From an uncultured Opitutaceae bacterium (GTDB lineage: Bacteria; Verrucomicrobiota; Verrucomicrobiia; Opitutales; Opitutaceae), in assembly GCA_937902925.1 (NCBI GenBank), contig CALFNN010000036.1, positions 62,001 through 126,000 on the forward strand: 64,000 bases of DNA, read 5' to 3'. Below the pieces are notes generated by a model that did no database searches, had not been told where the DNA came from, and saw only the letters and a list, made by a program, of their open reading frames with translations. The first letter of the stretch is position 1. Each line of letters begins with the position of its first letter. Positions 54,473 to 63,678 of this stretch are shown here, one piece after another. The position numbers and the translations under genes were made by a program.

Positions 54473-54666
54473 GGGGGAATCGTCAGCTCGCGACGTGCCA
54501 TGGAGCAAAAGGAAAAATCGCGGCAACTCCCCGTCGCTCACGGCTCCGGCACCTTCGCGTCCGAATCCCTCCGCTTTCCACTTTCAACCACTGCTCTTCT
54601 GTCGCATAACCCGGATAAGCGCGAAGGACGGAACGCCCATCGGTGAGGGCGGGTGCGCTTTTCCCC

Positions 54667-56175
54667 ATGAGAATTTTCCCCACGATCCCGTTTGCCTTGC
54701 TTCTGGCGGCATCGATCTCACCCGGCTTCGCGCAGGCGCCGGCCGCGGCGTCCAGCCCGGCGCCCACGGCTGCTCGTCCGGCATTTCCCGGCCAGCTCGG
54801 CCCCGAGGAACGGCAACGGCAGCAACAGCTCACCAACGAGGACCATGCGGACATGATGTCGCAGCTTGGGATCAAGGCCCTGCGCCCCGGCTACAACGGG
54901 AACACCGCCCCCGGCACGCCCAACCAGGCGAACTACGATCAAGCCAAGGCCAACCCTTACCCCGATTATCCGGATGCGCTCACGCTCGAGAACGGTCGGA
55001 AAGTTGCCACCGCGGAGGAGTGGTGGCGGCAGCGCCGCCCCGAGATCGTCGAGGACTTCGAGCGGGAAGTCATCGGGCGCGTGCCGAAAAATGTTCCGGG
55101 CGTGACGTGGCGCGTGACGCGGACCGTGGCCGCGACCGTGGGCGCGCTCCCGGTCGTGGCCCGGCAGGTGATCGGGCACGTCGACAATTCCGCGGATCCC
55201 GCGATCGCGGTGGACATCAAGCTGGCGGTCGTGACCCCCGCGGAGGCGAAAGCCCCGGTGCCGGTCTTGATGATGTTCGGTGGCGGCACGATGCCCGGCG
55301 AGGGCGGTTTCGGTTTTGGTGGCGCGCGTGCCGGTGGTCCCGCCGATCCTCCGTCGACCGACCAGCTCATCGCCGCGGGTTGGGGTTACGTCTCGATCAG
55401 CACGGCCAGTATCCAGGAGGACAACGGTGCGGGGCTCACGAAGGGCATTATCGGTCTCACGAACCAGGGGCGGCATCGGAAGCCGGAAGATTGGGGCTGT
55501 CTGCGCGCCTGGGCCTGGGGCGCCGCCCGCGGACTCGACTATCTCAAGACCGATCCCGCGGTCGACGCCAGCCATGTCGGGATCGAGGGCGTTTCGCGCT
55601 ACGGCAAGGCGGCCCTCGTCACGATGGCCTTCGAGCCGCGCTTTGCGGTCGTCCTGGTCGGCTCGTCCGGCGCCGGCGGCGCCAAGCCGTATCGCCGCCA
55701 TTTCGGCGAGTCGCTGGAAAACCTCGCCGGTTCCGGCGGCTATCACTGGATGGCGGGGAATTTTTTGAAATACGCCGCCGCCCAATCCACGTTCGGCAGC
55801 CGGACGGCGGGCGATCTGCCGGTCGATTCGCACGAACTCATCGCGCTCTGCGCGCCGCGGCCGACGTTCATCAGCTACGGCTTGCCGGAAAAGGGCGACG
55901 CCAACTGGCTCGACCATCAGGGAAGCTTCATGGCCACCGTCGCCGCCGGTCCCGTGTTTCGCCTGCTCGGAGTGCGCGACCTCGGCGTGGCGGAAGATTA
56001 TCGCACCGCGAGGATGCCGCCTTGCAACACGGGTTTGCTCGACGGCGAACTGGCGTGGCGGCAGCACGACGGCGGTCACGAGGACCGCTCCAACATGAAA
56101 TACTTCATCGCCTGGGCCAATCGGCTGATCCATCACACCCCGCCGGCGCCGGTCGCGAACCCAGCCACCCGGTGA
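54667..56175 (+). CDS. Exported glucuronoyl esterase (CE15)
   Basis: The protein is 502 aa with a signal peptide (about 4-23) and a Pro/Ala-rich linker. The CE15 nucleophile motif is GVSRYGKAAL (Ser near residue 311; family GCSRxGK). Other family features are GWGYVSISTASIQEDN, WGAARGLDYLKTDP, DSHELIALCAPRP and the catalytic His in HDGGHED. CE15 enzymes split the ester between lignin and 4-O-methyl-glucuronic acid of xylan. The Cys-to-Val change in the motif is common in bacterial members. The ATG at 54667 starts the signal peptide. Confidence 0.9.
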   Translation: MRIFPTIPFALLLAASISPGFAQAPAAASSPAPTAARPAFPGQLGPEERQRQQQLTNEDHADMMSQLGIKALRPGYNGNTAPGTPNQANYDQAKANPYPDYPDALTLENGRKVATAEEWWRQRRPEIVEDFEREVIGRVPKNVPGVTWRVTRTVAATVGALPVVARQVIGHVDNSADPAIAVDIKLAVVTPAEAKAPVPVLMMFGGGTMPGEGGFGFGGARAGGPADPPSTDQLIAAGWGYVSISTASIQEDNGAGLTKGIIGLTNQGRHRKPEDWGCLRAWAWGAARGLDYLKTDPAVDASHVGIEGVSRYGKAALVTMAFEPRFAVVLVGSSGAGGAKPYRRHFGESLENLAGSGGYHWMAGNFLKYAAAQSTFGSRTAGDLPVDSHELIALCAPRPTFISYGLPEKGDANWLDHQGSFMATVAAGPVFRLLGVRDLGVAEDYRTARMPPCNTGLLDGELAWRQHDGGHEDRSNMKYFIAWANRLIHHTPPAPVANPATR

Positions 56176-56196
56176 GGCGGCGGACGCATCCGCGGA

Positions 56197-56982
56197 CTAC
56201 TTCGTCATGAGCTGGCTATAGAGCAGCTCGAAGGCATCGGGGCCGACGCTGTAGTCGCCCCGGAATGGAAAATCCATCACGGCGAGCAGAAACACCAGCA
56301 GCCCGAGCATGCACGCCAGCATCGCGGTCAGCAGGTCGTGCAAGCGCTTGTTCTCGACGACAAACAGCCACATCTGCGCCAAGGTGAGCACGGAGCCGCT
56401 GAAAACCACGAACCAGACGATCGGCGGCAGTTGGGTGGAGACACTGGCGAGACGTTTGCGCCGGCTCCCACTCATCTGGCTGAACAGCCGGAGAGTTTCA
56501 CCGTGGAGTGTTTTTTGTCCCTCGGTGGTGGGGTTGAAGCTGGTCAAGGTGCGGTGAATCTGGTCCAGCATCGTGTTGCCCACGGGGCCCGGCGTGATCC
56601 CCAGTTGCTGCTTGGGCCAGGCGATGTCGATTTCCCGTCGCGTGTAGGTCCGCACCTGGTTGACAAGGATCGCATGCTGCGGCTCGGGGTAGTCGTCGAT
56701 CGTGCGATAAAATACGCCGATGTCGGACGCCTCCTGCGTGACGGCGTCGTCAACCGCGGCGAAGTTTTCCCAGGCGCCCACGGCCAGCAGGCCGAGCGTG
56801 ATGCCGAAAAATACGCCGGAGGCCGCGAGGCATTGCCCGACGACATCGTTGTAGTCCTTGCCGCCAAACCACCGGGGCAGAACCCGCCGGACCGCGAACT
56901 GGCCGGTCAACGCGAACACGACAAACGCGCCGACAATCATGGCGCCCAGAAGCCAGCTAGGGGCATCGTAGAGTTCGAACAT
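56197..56982 (-). CDS. DUF4239 membrane protein
   Basis: The protein is 261 aa. Four hydrophobic segments (about 9-28, 52-75, 186-208 and 217-238) enclose a soluble loop with DDAVTQEASDIGVFYRTID, the characteristic DUF4239 stretch. The ATG at 56982 (MFELYDAPSW) is chosen because the upstream extension is Pro/Arg-rich and not conserved-looking. The family is of unknown function in the inner membrane. Confidence 0.87.
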   Translation of the reverse strand: MFELYDAPSWLLGAMIVGAFVVFALTGQFAVRRVLPRWFGGKDYNDVVGQCLAASGVFFGITLGLLAVGAWENFAAVDDAVTQEASDIGVFYRTIDDYPEPQHAILVNQVRTYTRREIDIAWPKQQLGITPGPVGNTMLDQIHRTLTSFNPTTEGQKTLHGETLRLFSQMSGSRRKRLASVSTQLPPIVWFVVFSGSVLTLAQMWLFVVENKRLHDLLTAMLACMLGLLVFLLAVMDFPFRGDYSVGPDAFELLYSQLMTK

Positions 56983-57454
56983 CAGGTTCACCGCGGGGAC
57001 GGGTGGGTGGCGGACAAGGAGAAGAGGGACGGGGAAAGTCAATCTCGGTCCGGGAGATTTGAGCAAGTCGGGAGATGCCATCCGCGCGTCGGCTGTTTTC
57101 GCGGCGGGCGCGGCCGGCGTTCGCGGAGTCGTTCATCCGTCCCGGGTCGCGAACAAATTTGATTGGCCAGGCACGGCGCGGCCCGGCTGGAAGCAGGCCA
57201 CCGGATCCGTGGACCGTGCCCGCCGCGCCGGATCGCACGGGTTTCGAATTTTCCGGGACACCGTTGCTGACAAAACTCGAGGGTAAATGGAGCGCCGTCG
57301 AACTGGTTCGCGACGGCGATGCGCTGGCCGCACGCAGGGTCCGGGCGCGACGCCATTTTGCTTCTCATCGGGCCGCGGGCCGTTTTAGTCACGTGTCAAA
57401 ATATGGCCGCGCCGCAGCTCTCGAATGCGCCGCGTGCGGCCCCCGAAGCCCCGT
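56983..57454. other. Divergent gap of 472 bases with a possible gene remnant
   Basis: Between the DUF4239 gene (minus) and the CE8-like gene (plus) there is no complete gene. Bases about 57263-57325 on the plus strand translate to LLTKLEGKWSAVELVRDGDAL, which looks like the start of a TIGR03067/lipocalin-type domain (LQGTWKVVSLERDG style), but the frame continues without homology-like sequence. The rest presumably holds both promoters. Confidence 0.4.
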
Positions 57455-59878
57455 ATGAAATCCTCCCGCGGTTGTTTTCTCCTCGTTGCCGGACTGTCGC
57501 TCCATGCCAGTCCCACCGTGTTCGCGCAGGACAACGGCCGGCTGGGCGAGCCGATCATGTCTTCCATCGATCCGGCGAAGCTCAGCTACGACTATCTTGT
57601 CGACGGCAGCCTGTCGCAGGACGATCCCGGGAACCACCGGTTCAAGACCCTCGCCGCCGCGTATGCGGCCGCGCCCGCCGGCACCGCGGCGCAACCGACC
57701 GTCATCGGTTTGCTGCCGGGGGTCTACCTGCTCGCGGGCACTTCGAGTTCCGCAGGGATCGACGTCAGGAAAAACTACCTGACCTTGCTCGGGCTGACCA
57801 ACAACCGGCGCTCCGTCGTCCTCGCCGGCAATCGCGGCAACAAGGAAGGCGGCGGCGACGTGGCGACCGGCACTTCCTACAACGGCTACGTCGTCACCGT
57901 GAACGCCACCGGCTTTACCGCGCGGAATCTCACGATCCTCAACTACTGCAATGTCGACTACGAGTATCCGGGCGATCCGTCGAAGAACCTGCACAAGCGT
58001 GCGCCCGTGATCACGCAGGCCGTGGCACTCGGCACGGCCGGCGACAAGCACGCCTACATCAATGTCGCGATCCTCGGCCGGCTTGACACCGGTTATTTCC
58101 AAACTGTGCGCGCCTACTACAAGGATGTGTTTATCGAGGGCACCAACCATTTCATTGGCGGCGGCACGGCCAGTTACTGGGAGGACTGCACGGTCGATTT
58201 TCCCGAGGGCAACGGCGTGATGCTCGCCTCGGGCATCGCGTTCGTGAACTCGAGGTTCACGGCGACCCGCGGGTTCCAGTGGTATGACGGCAGCTTCGGC
58301 CCGAACCCCAGCATCCTCATCAATTGCACCGTGCCCGTCGCCGCCACCGCGGCGCCGGTCGCGTGGGTGCGAGGCGAGGCGCCGCCGCGGCCAAACTATT
58401 ATTCGCTCACCTATCGCGTGAAAGACCCGGGCGGGAAACCGGCCGTGATCTGGGACGCCTCGGGCGGTCCGCATACGACCAACTATTCGCGCGAACTGAC
58501 GGCGGCCGAAGCCGCGGCGTTCAATCCCTGGAATCTCCTGCGCGCGACGCCGGCCGGCACGGCGGACGATTGGGACCCGGCCAACGCCCGTGAAAAATAC
58601 GAGGCGCTGGGGCAGGGCAGCCTCGTTTACCGGATGACGCTGAACAACGCCACGCCGTCCGTTCGCGTCAATACTGCGGGCACGAGGCTCACCGCGACGG
58701 TGGCCCCGGCCCGGGCTTCGGATTCGACGATCACATGGTCGACCAAGTCCGACCTCGTGGCGCTGAGTGCTGCGACCGGCAAGAGTATCGTCGTGACGGC
58801 CAAACCGGCGGTCGAGAAGCCGGACGACGTTCCAGTTACCGCCACCGCCGCCAACGGCTTTTGCGCGACGGCCTGGGTGCATGTCGAACCGGCCTATATC
58901 GATCCACCGGCCATCGCTTCTGCGCCGGTGCTTGGGGCACCGCGCGAGGGCGCCGTGACGGTGAACTATGCGCTGAAGCTCGGCGGTCATGAGGATCAAT
59001 CGCTCGTGTCGTGGGCCGTGTGCGACGACGCGACGGGCAGGAACGCGCGCCTGGTCGCGGTCAGCCGCGGTGGCCGGCCGACCAGGAGTTATTCGCTGTC
59101 TTCCGCCGATGTCGGAAAGATTCTCCGCGTTACCCTGGAACCGAAGCACGATCGGAGCGAACCCGGTCCCGCGGTGGTGGCGTATGCCGCGCGGCCGGTG
59201 CAGGCGTCGGACCTGCCGTCACCGGACGTGTCGCCCGATTTTCGGAGCTTCGTCACGGACCCCAACCCCGGCTACGTGGGCGGACGGTGGACGTTTCTCG
59301 GCACGTGGACGGTCGAGAACGGGCCGAAGTTCGCGCAGGGGTGGGGGGCGCGCGCCGGCACGCGGGGTGCGTCGATGCTTTACCAGCAGGATGGTGAGTT
59401 TGGCGACATGCAGGTCGACGTGGTCCTGACCCACGAGAAAGGTGACGGCAGCGGCTTTGGCAGTCCCGGATCGTCGATCGACGGCGAGCTCATCCAGAAA
59501 TCCGACCTGTTCGTCAAATACGATCCGCGCACGCGCAGCGGCTACTCGCTGCGCTATTGGCGGTCGAAGGATGCGACCAACCAGTGCGTGTTCCAACTGT
59601 TCCGGCATACGGCCGGGGCCGGCACGCCGCTGAGCGACCGGCAGGTGGTGAGCGGGGTGCTGCTGCCGAGCACCCACGTGACGTTGAGGGTCGTTGGCAC
59701 GAAGTTTACCGCCGAGCTGCGCAACGACGTCAACCAGGAGACGGTGTCGCTCGCCGCGACGGTCGAGCCGAACAAGTTTGGCGGCGCCGGCGCGTTTTGG
59801 TCCGGCACCGTCTACCGGGGCAATAGCGTTGCCTATAGTCAGTTCAAGATCGCCTACCCGGGTCAGGCGGGAAAATAG
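57455..59878 (+). CDS. Large exported pectinesterase-like protein with Ig-like and LamG-like domains
   Basis: The protein is 807 aa with a signal peptide (about 1-25). The N-terminal CE8-like beta-helix (about 40-345) reads VIGLLPGVYLLAG, RLDTGYFQTVRAYYKDVFIEG and then TNHFIGGGTASYWEDC (230-245). The usual VDFIFG is NHFIGG, so the catalytic Asp is His232. Next come Big/Ig-like domains (about 400-590; SVRVNTAGTRLTATVAP). The last 200 residues form a LamG-like jelly-roll (GTWTVENGPKFAQGWG, MQVDVVLTHEKGDGSGFG) suited to carbohydrate binding. The ATG is at 57455. Confidence 0.86.
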   Translation: MKSSRGCFLLVAGLSLHASPTVFAQDNGRLGEPIMSSIDPAKLSYDYLVDGSLSQDDPGNHRFKTLAAAYAAAPAGTAAQPTVIGLLPGVYLLAGTSSSAGIDVRKNYLTLLGLTNNRRSVVLAGNRGNKEGGGDVATGTSYNGYVVTVNATGFTARNLTILNYCNVDYEYPGDPSKNLHKRAPVITQAVALGTAGDKHAYINVAILGRLDTGYFQTVRAYYKDVFIEGTNHFIGGGTASYWEDCTVDFPEGNGVMLASGIAFVNSRFTATRGFQWYDGSFGPNPSILINCTVPVAATAAPVAWVRGEAPPRPNYYSLTYRVKDPGGKPAVIWDASGGPHTTNYSRELTAAEAAAFNPWNLLRATPAGTADDWDPANAREKYEALGQGSLVYRMTLNNATPSVRVNTAGTRLTATVAPARASDSTITWSTKSDLVALSAATGKSIVVTAKPAVEKPDDVPVTATAANGFCATAWVHVEPAYIDPPAIASAPVLGAPREGAVTVNYALKLGGHEDQSLVSWAVCDDATGRNARLVAVSRGGRPTRSYSLSSADVGKILRVTLEPKHDRSEPGPAVVAYAARPVQASDLPSPDVSPDFRSFVTDPNPGYVGGRWTFLGTWTVENGPKFAQGWGARAGTRGASMLYQQDGEFGDMQVDVVLTHEKGDGSGFGSPGSSIDGELIQKSDLFVKYDPRTRSGYSLRYWRSKDATNQCVFQLFRHTAGAGTPLSDRQVVSGVLLPSTHVTLRVVGTKFTAELRNDVNQETVSLAATVEPNKFGGAGAFWSGTVYRGNSVAYSQFKIAYPGQAGK

Positions 59879-59974
59879 ACAGCGCCCGCTTGGGGAGGGA
59901 GACAATACGTTTGCCGCCGTTCATTTACCCGGAACATCCGGGCGGCGGAGCGCATCCCACCGGCTTTCCGCTTC

Positions 59975-61809
59975 ATGAACGTTCTTTCGCTTCGGGGAAT
60001 CTCGCGACGCCGGATGCCGCCAATCCGCCGCTCTCCGCTCTTCACCATCGCGATTTTCGGACTGGCCGCTCCGTTCGCCGCCGTGGCGGCCGAGCCGGCG
60101 GATGCCGACAAGGCCGATGCCGCGAACGACGACGAGATCATTTCGCTGGCCGCCTACAACGTGAAGGCGGATCGGATTGAGGATTTCGGGCTGCGAATTG
60201 ACAGTGCGCCTTACCCGGACGCCTCCCGCCTGCTTACCTCCGGGACGATTTGGTTCGCGAAATACGCCCCACGGATCACCGCCGTCGCGCCCAATACCGC
60301 GGCGGCCAAGGCCGGTCTCCAACCGGGCGACCGCATTCTCAAGTCCGATGGCCAGTCCACGGTAGGGGGTCTGTTTCGACGGGCAAATTTGGCCAGTGGG
60401 CGAAGAGCCAAAAGAAGAAATGGGCGGAGGTCTCGGCGGGAAAAACCAACGTCGCGTGGACCCTCGAAGTCGAATCGCCGGCGGCGAAGGCCGTGCGCAC
60501 CGTCAAGCTGGCGGTGCCTACGCCGCCGCCGCATTGGGGCGCCGCGATCTGGCGTGCGCCCGAAGGACGCAAGCCCAGCACCGTCGCGGAAGCCGGACCA
60601 CTGGCGGAACGCAGCCGTGCCGTCCTCGACAATGGCATCGCGACCTTGCTCGACTGGCCATTCACGAGCGTCGCCGGCGCCAATGTTTCGCCCCGAGTCA
60701 CTCCAATAGCAACGGGCTACGAGTGGCATTTCGAGAACGAGCATCGGTTGCACCGGATCGTCGTGACGCAATTTCAGGGTGGCACGCAGGTCTTTTTTGA
60801 GACGATGTCGCCTTCAACCGGCCGGCGCATTTATCTGACCTCGCCATCGGGAGCGCTGACGAAGGCGTGGCGGTGGGGGCGCGAGGAAAACATCGCCATG
60901 ATGAAGGCGAAAACAGCGGAGGCCGCCGCCAGGGTGGGGGAAGTGCGGTTCGAGGACGCCCGCATCGGTTTCGAGCACGAACTCGGCTTGTGGACGACGA
61001 AAGTCCGGAAGCTCTCGTCGCGCTGGCCGTTCGAGGTGATTCCGGGATACGATCCGGATGCGATCTTCGCCGTCCTCGCCGCGAAAGACGGAAAGCCCGT
61101 CACCGCCGCCGCGCCGATCCGTCCGTTGGCCGCAGAGTTTTTGAAACTCCCACTTGCGACTGACGCCCAACGCGCGCTATTCGCCGAGGCCTACGGGAAA
61201 CTCGGCGCCGATTCCGATCAGTGGGCCTATACGGAAACGTCGCACGGCCTCGAAGACAAACGCGTGATCACGGTGCACATCGATCCCTCGAAGCCGGAGA
61301 CCGGACGTTGCATGTTGCTGAGCATCGATGGCAAGGCGCCGACACCCGCCGACGTGCAGCGCTGGCGCGACGACGGCGGCGACGTGCCGAAAGCGCTGGG
61401 CGATCTTCCCCCGCTCACGGAGATCGTCGACTTGAAGGACCTGCGCATCTTTCAGGATGAGGCCGCCGCCACGGTTTTCGAACTGCCGATCCGCGGTGGC
61501 AATGCGGAGTTTCCCGCCGAGAAATTCCAAGCGCACTTCCGCGTGAACAAAACCACGCGGGCGTTCGAGGACATCACGGTGAAGCTGCGTGACTCGTTCC
61601 GCGTCGCTGGCGTGGTGAAGGTCACCGATGCGGGGCTGGCGATGCATTTCCAGACGTTCGATCCCGCGCTCGCGCCCCAGCCGGTGCTGCTGAAAATGGG
61701 CGGCGGCGTCCGCGTGCTGCTCGTGAAATTCTCGCGCTCCTTCGAGGCCGCGCGCACAGATTTCAAGCGGGTCGCGCCGTTCGACGAAGCCACGTCGCCG
61801 GAGAGGTAG
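59975..61809 (+). pseudogene. Exported PDZ-domain protein gene, frameshifted in a G run
   Basis: Frame 59975-60369 encodes a signal peptide, ISLAAYNVKADRIEDFGLRI and the start of a PDZ domain (TAAAKAGLQPGDRILKSDGQSTVGG). The rest of the protein is in the next frame from about 60370 (SVSTGKFGQWAKSQKKKW onward) and runs to the stop at 61809, a further 480 residues of ordinary-looking protein. The break is at GGGGG (60365-60369); one extra G restores a continuous protein of about 611 aa. It is either a recent loss-of-function mutation, phase variation, or a sequencing error. Function after the PDZ domain is not recognised. Confidence 0.8.
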
Positions 61810-61992
61810 GCCGTTGTCGCCGGACATCCACTTTGTCTCGCGGGAAAGGACTTTACCTCGAGACGCGACATGCGCGACGAAATGCGGTCGCGGCTGGCCC
61901 CAAGGGACTTCGTGAGCATGCTTGGCTTTAACGGGACCTGGGTTCCGCTTCATGATCCCCGCGGGCTGGCCTCGCTCCAGATTCTTCTGACG

Positions 61993-62322
61993 ATGAAAAC
62001 AACCGAAACACTGGAAGAGGTCGAAATCGAATCGAAGGTCGTGCGCGGTGCCCGGCTGACGTTCCTAGCGAGCCTGTTGTTTTGGCCGCTCTTCCTGTTG
62101 GCGGTGACGTTCATGCTTGGTGCACCGGAAAAAAACACGGCGGCCTTGGTGGAGCGAAGGATCCTCGTTTATTGCGCCCGGCTGTATCCGGTGGCAGTCG
62201 GGCTGGCGTGGTATCTCTCCAAGCGTGGATTGCGAATGGGGAGTCCGGACATTGCCTGCTTGCTGCCCTGGCTCATTCCGGCGCTGGTGGCGAGCTACTG
62301 GCTTGTTTACTTCCTGCTTTGA
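61993..62322 (+). CDS. Small integral membrane protein
   Basis: The protein is 109 aa. Three hydrophobic segments lie at about 23-42 (LTFLASLLFWPLFLLAVTF), 60-77 and 88-108 (the last ending WLVYFLL). The N-terminus is acidic (TTETLEEVEIESKV). No family is recognised. The ATG at 61993 is preferred because upstream sequence in this frame is not membrane- or domain-like. Confidence 0.65.
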   Translation: MKTTETLEEVEIESKVVRGARLTFLASLLFWPLFLLAVTFMLGAPEKNTAALVERRILVYCARLYPVAVGLAWYLSKRGLRMGSPDIACLLPWLIPALVASYWLVYFLL

Positions 62323-62634
62323 ACAGGGGACACCGCCGGCGCGGCGGAATGGCAAGGCGGTCGGTCCGGCCGGCGTGTCGGCGCTCGTTCAAACCCGATT
62401 CCTTCGGGCTGCCCTTTCCTGACGGCTGGAAGTGCCGGGGCCTGCGGAGCGCTCAAGCAAAACAGGTGGCATCTTCGCGCCTGTTCGGCCGTTCGCCCGG
62501 CACTTCAGCATGGATTTTTGAACCACCTAGCTTTCCTGACCCACGCTGATGGGCAAACCAAGCTCGGGCATTTGCCGGCTCGGGCCGGAATTGGCGCCGA
62601 CTAGCCTGGATCGGCGGCTGGAGGTTCTCACCGG
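62323..62634. other. Gap of 312 bases, no gene seen
   Basis: This convergent gap between the small membrane protein gene (plus) and the VOC gene (minus) has no convincing frame on either strand and no clear terminator. Confidence 0.5.
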
Positions 62635-63069
62635 TTACTTCGCCGTGCAGTTGAACATCCACTGCACGCCGAAGCGATCGGCCAGGCTGCCCCAATAGGC
62701 GCCCCAGAACATCTCCGCCAGCGGCGACTCGACTTTGCCGCCGGCTCCGAGAGCGGCGAACAGGCAATCGGTCTCGGCGCGCGTGTCGGGTTCGAGGTTG
62801 AGGTGGACATTGTTGCCCTGGTTCAGCTTGAAACCCATCGACTCGGGTGCATCGGTGCCCATGAGGACGTGACCGCCCAGGATGGGCAGCGCCACGTGCA
62901 TCACCATCTTCGCCTGATCCGCCGGCATCGGCGGCTGGCCGGGCTGTGGGGGGCCGTCCCCGAAGCGCATGATGGGACCGGCAAATTCGGTTTTGAAAAC
63001 CGACTGGTAGAAGAGGAAAGCTTCCTCGGTGTTGCCGGCGAAGTTGAGATAGGTGGTGACGCGAGCCAT
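62635..63069 (-). CDS. VOC-superfamily protein, PhnB type
   Basis: The protein is 144 aa. It starts ARVTTYLNFAGNTEEAFLFYQS, the PhnB signature, followed by FAGPIMRFGDGPP, MVMHVALPILGGHVLMGTD, VHLNLEPDTRAETD and the ending FWGAYWGSLADRFGVQWMFN. The fold is glyoxalase-like and the function unknown. It is the third PhnB/VOC-type gene in this window and diverges from the DUF3817 gene. Confidence 0.9.
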   Translation of the reverse strand: MARVTTYLNFAGNTEEAFLFYQSVFKTEFAGPIMRFGDGPPQPGQPPMPADQAKMVMHVALPILGGHVLMGTDAPESMGFKLNQGNNVHLNLEPDTRAETDCLFAALGAGGKVESPLAEMFWGAYWGSLADRFGVQWMFNCTAK

Positions 63070-63255
63070 GATGAGTGAGAGGACGGGGTTGAGGTTGAGA
63101 GGGGCGGACATCCAGTCAACGAACGGCTGGTGACAATTCGGACACGGTGCGCGGGTTTCTTTGCCATTGGGCCCAGCCGACGCTGGTCGGCAGCCGGCGA
63201 TTCGGTCTTCGGCGTTGACGTCCGCGGTGCTTCCCGGCCCGTTTTCGATTTGCGC

Positions 63256-63555
63256 ATGAAACTCTCCACGTCGCTTGGCCGGCTCCGGCTTGTCGGTTTC
63301 CTCGAAGGCGTCTCGTTCCTCCTGCTGGTGGGCGTGGCGATGCCGCTGAAATATCTGGCCGGGCACCCCGGGGCGGTCCGCGTGATGGGGATGACGCACG
63401 GAGTCCTGTTTCTCGCATTCGTCGCGAGCATCATCCGGGCTCACGGGGAATACGGGTGGCCGGCGAAACGCTCGGCGCTTCTTTTTGTGGCGGCGCTGCT
63501 GCCGTTCGGCCCGTTTGTGGCAGACCGTAAACTTTTGCGCGGCCTGCCGGAGTGA
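63256..63555 (+). CDS. DUF3817 membrane protein
   Basis: The protein is 99 aa. The DUF3817 pattern is clear: LGRLRLVGFLEGVSFLLLVGVAMPLKYLAG, VRVMGMTHGVLFLAFV and LPFGPFVADRKLL at the end, with three transmembrane helices. The family occurs across bacteria without a known role. The ATG at 63256 begins the domain. Confidence 0.9.
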   Translation: MKLSTSLGRLRLVGFLEGVSFLLLVGVAMPLKYLAGHPGAVRVMGMTHGVLFLAFVASIIRAHGEYGWPAKRSALLFVAALLPFGPFVADRKLLRGLPE

Positions 63556-63678
63556 TTGTCGTGGATGACGGCTCCTCGCCGGCATGGCCGTCGACGCGGC
63601 TGCCACCGGGCCTTTTGATCGCGTTTTTGGGCCACATCCCTTGAGCCTGAATATCTCGGCCTTCGCGCGCAGACGGAC

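Noticed and set aside
57075-57458. Complete 127-codon gene upstream of the CE8-like gene
   Set aside because: Only about 21 residues look protein-like; the rest is Arg/Ala-rich noise overlapping the start of the next gene, so only a remnant is considered.
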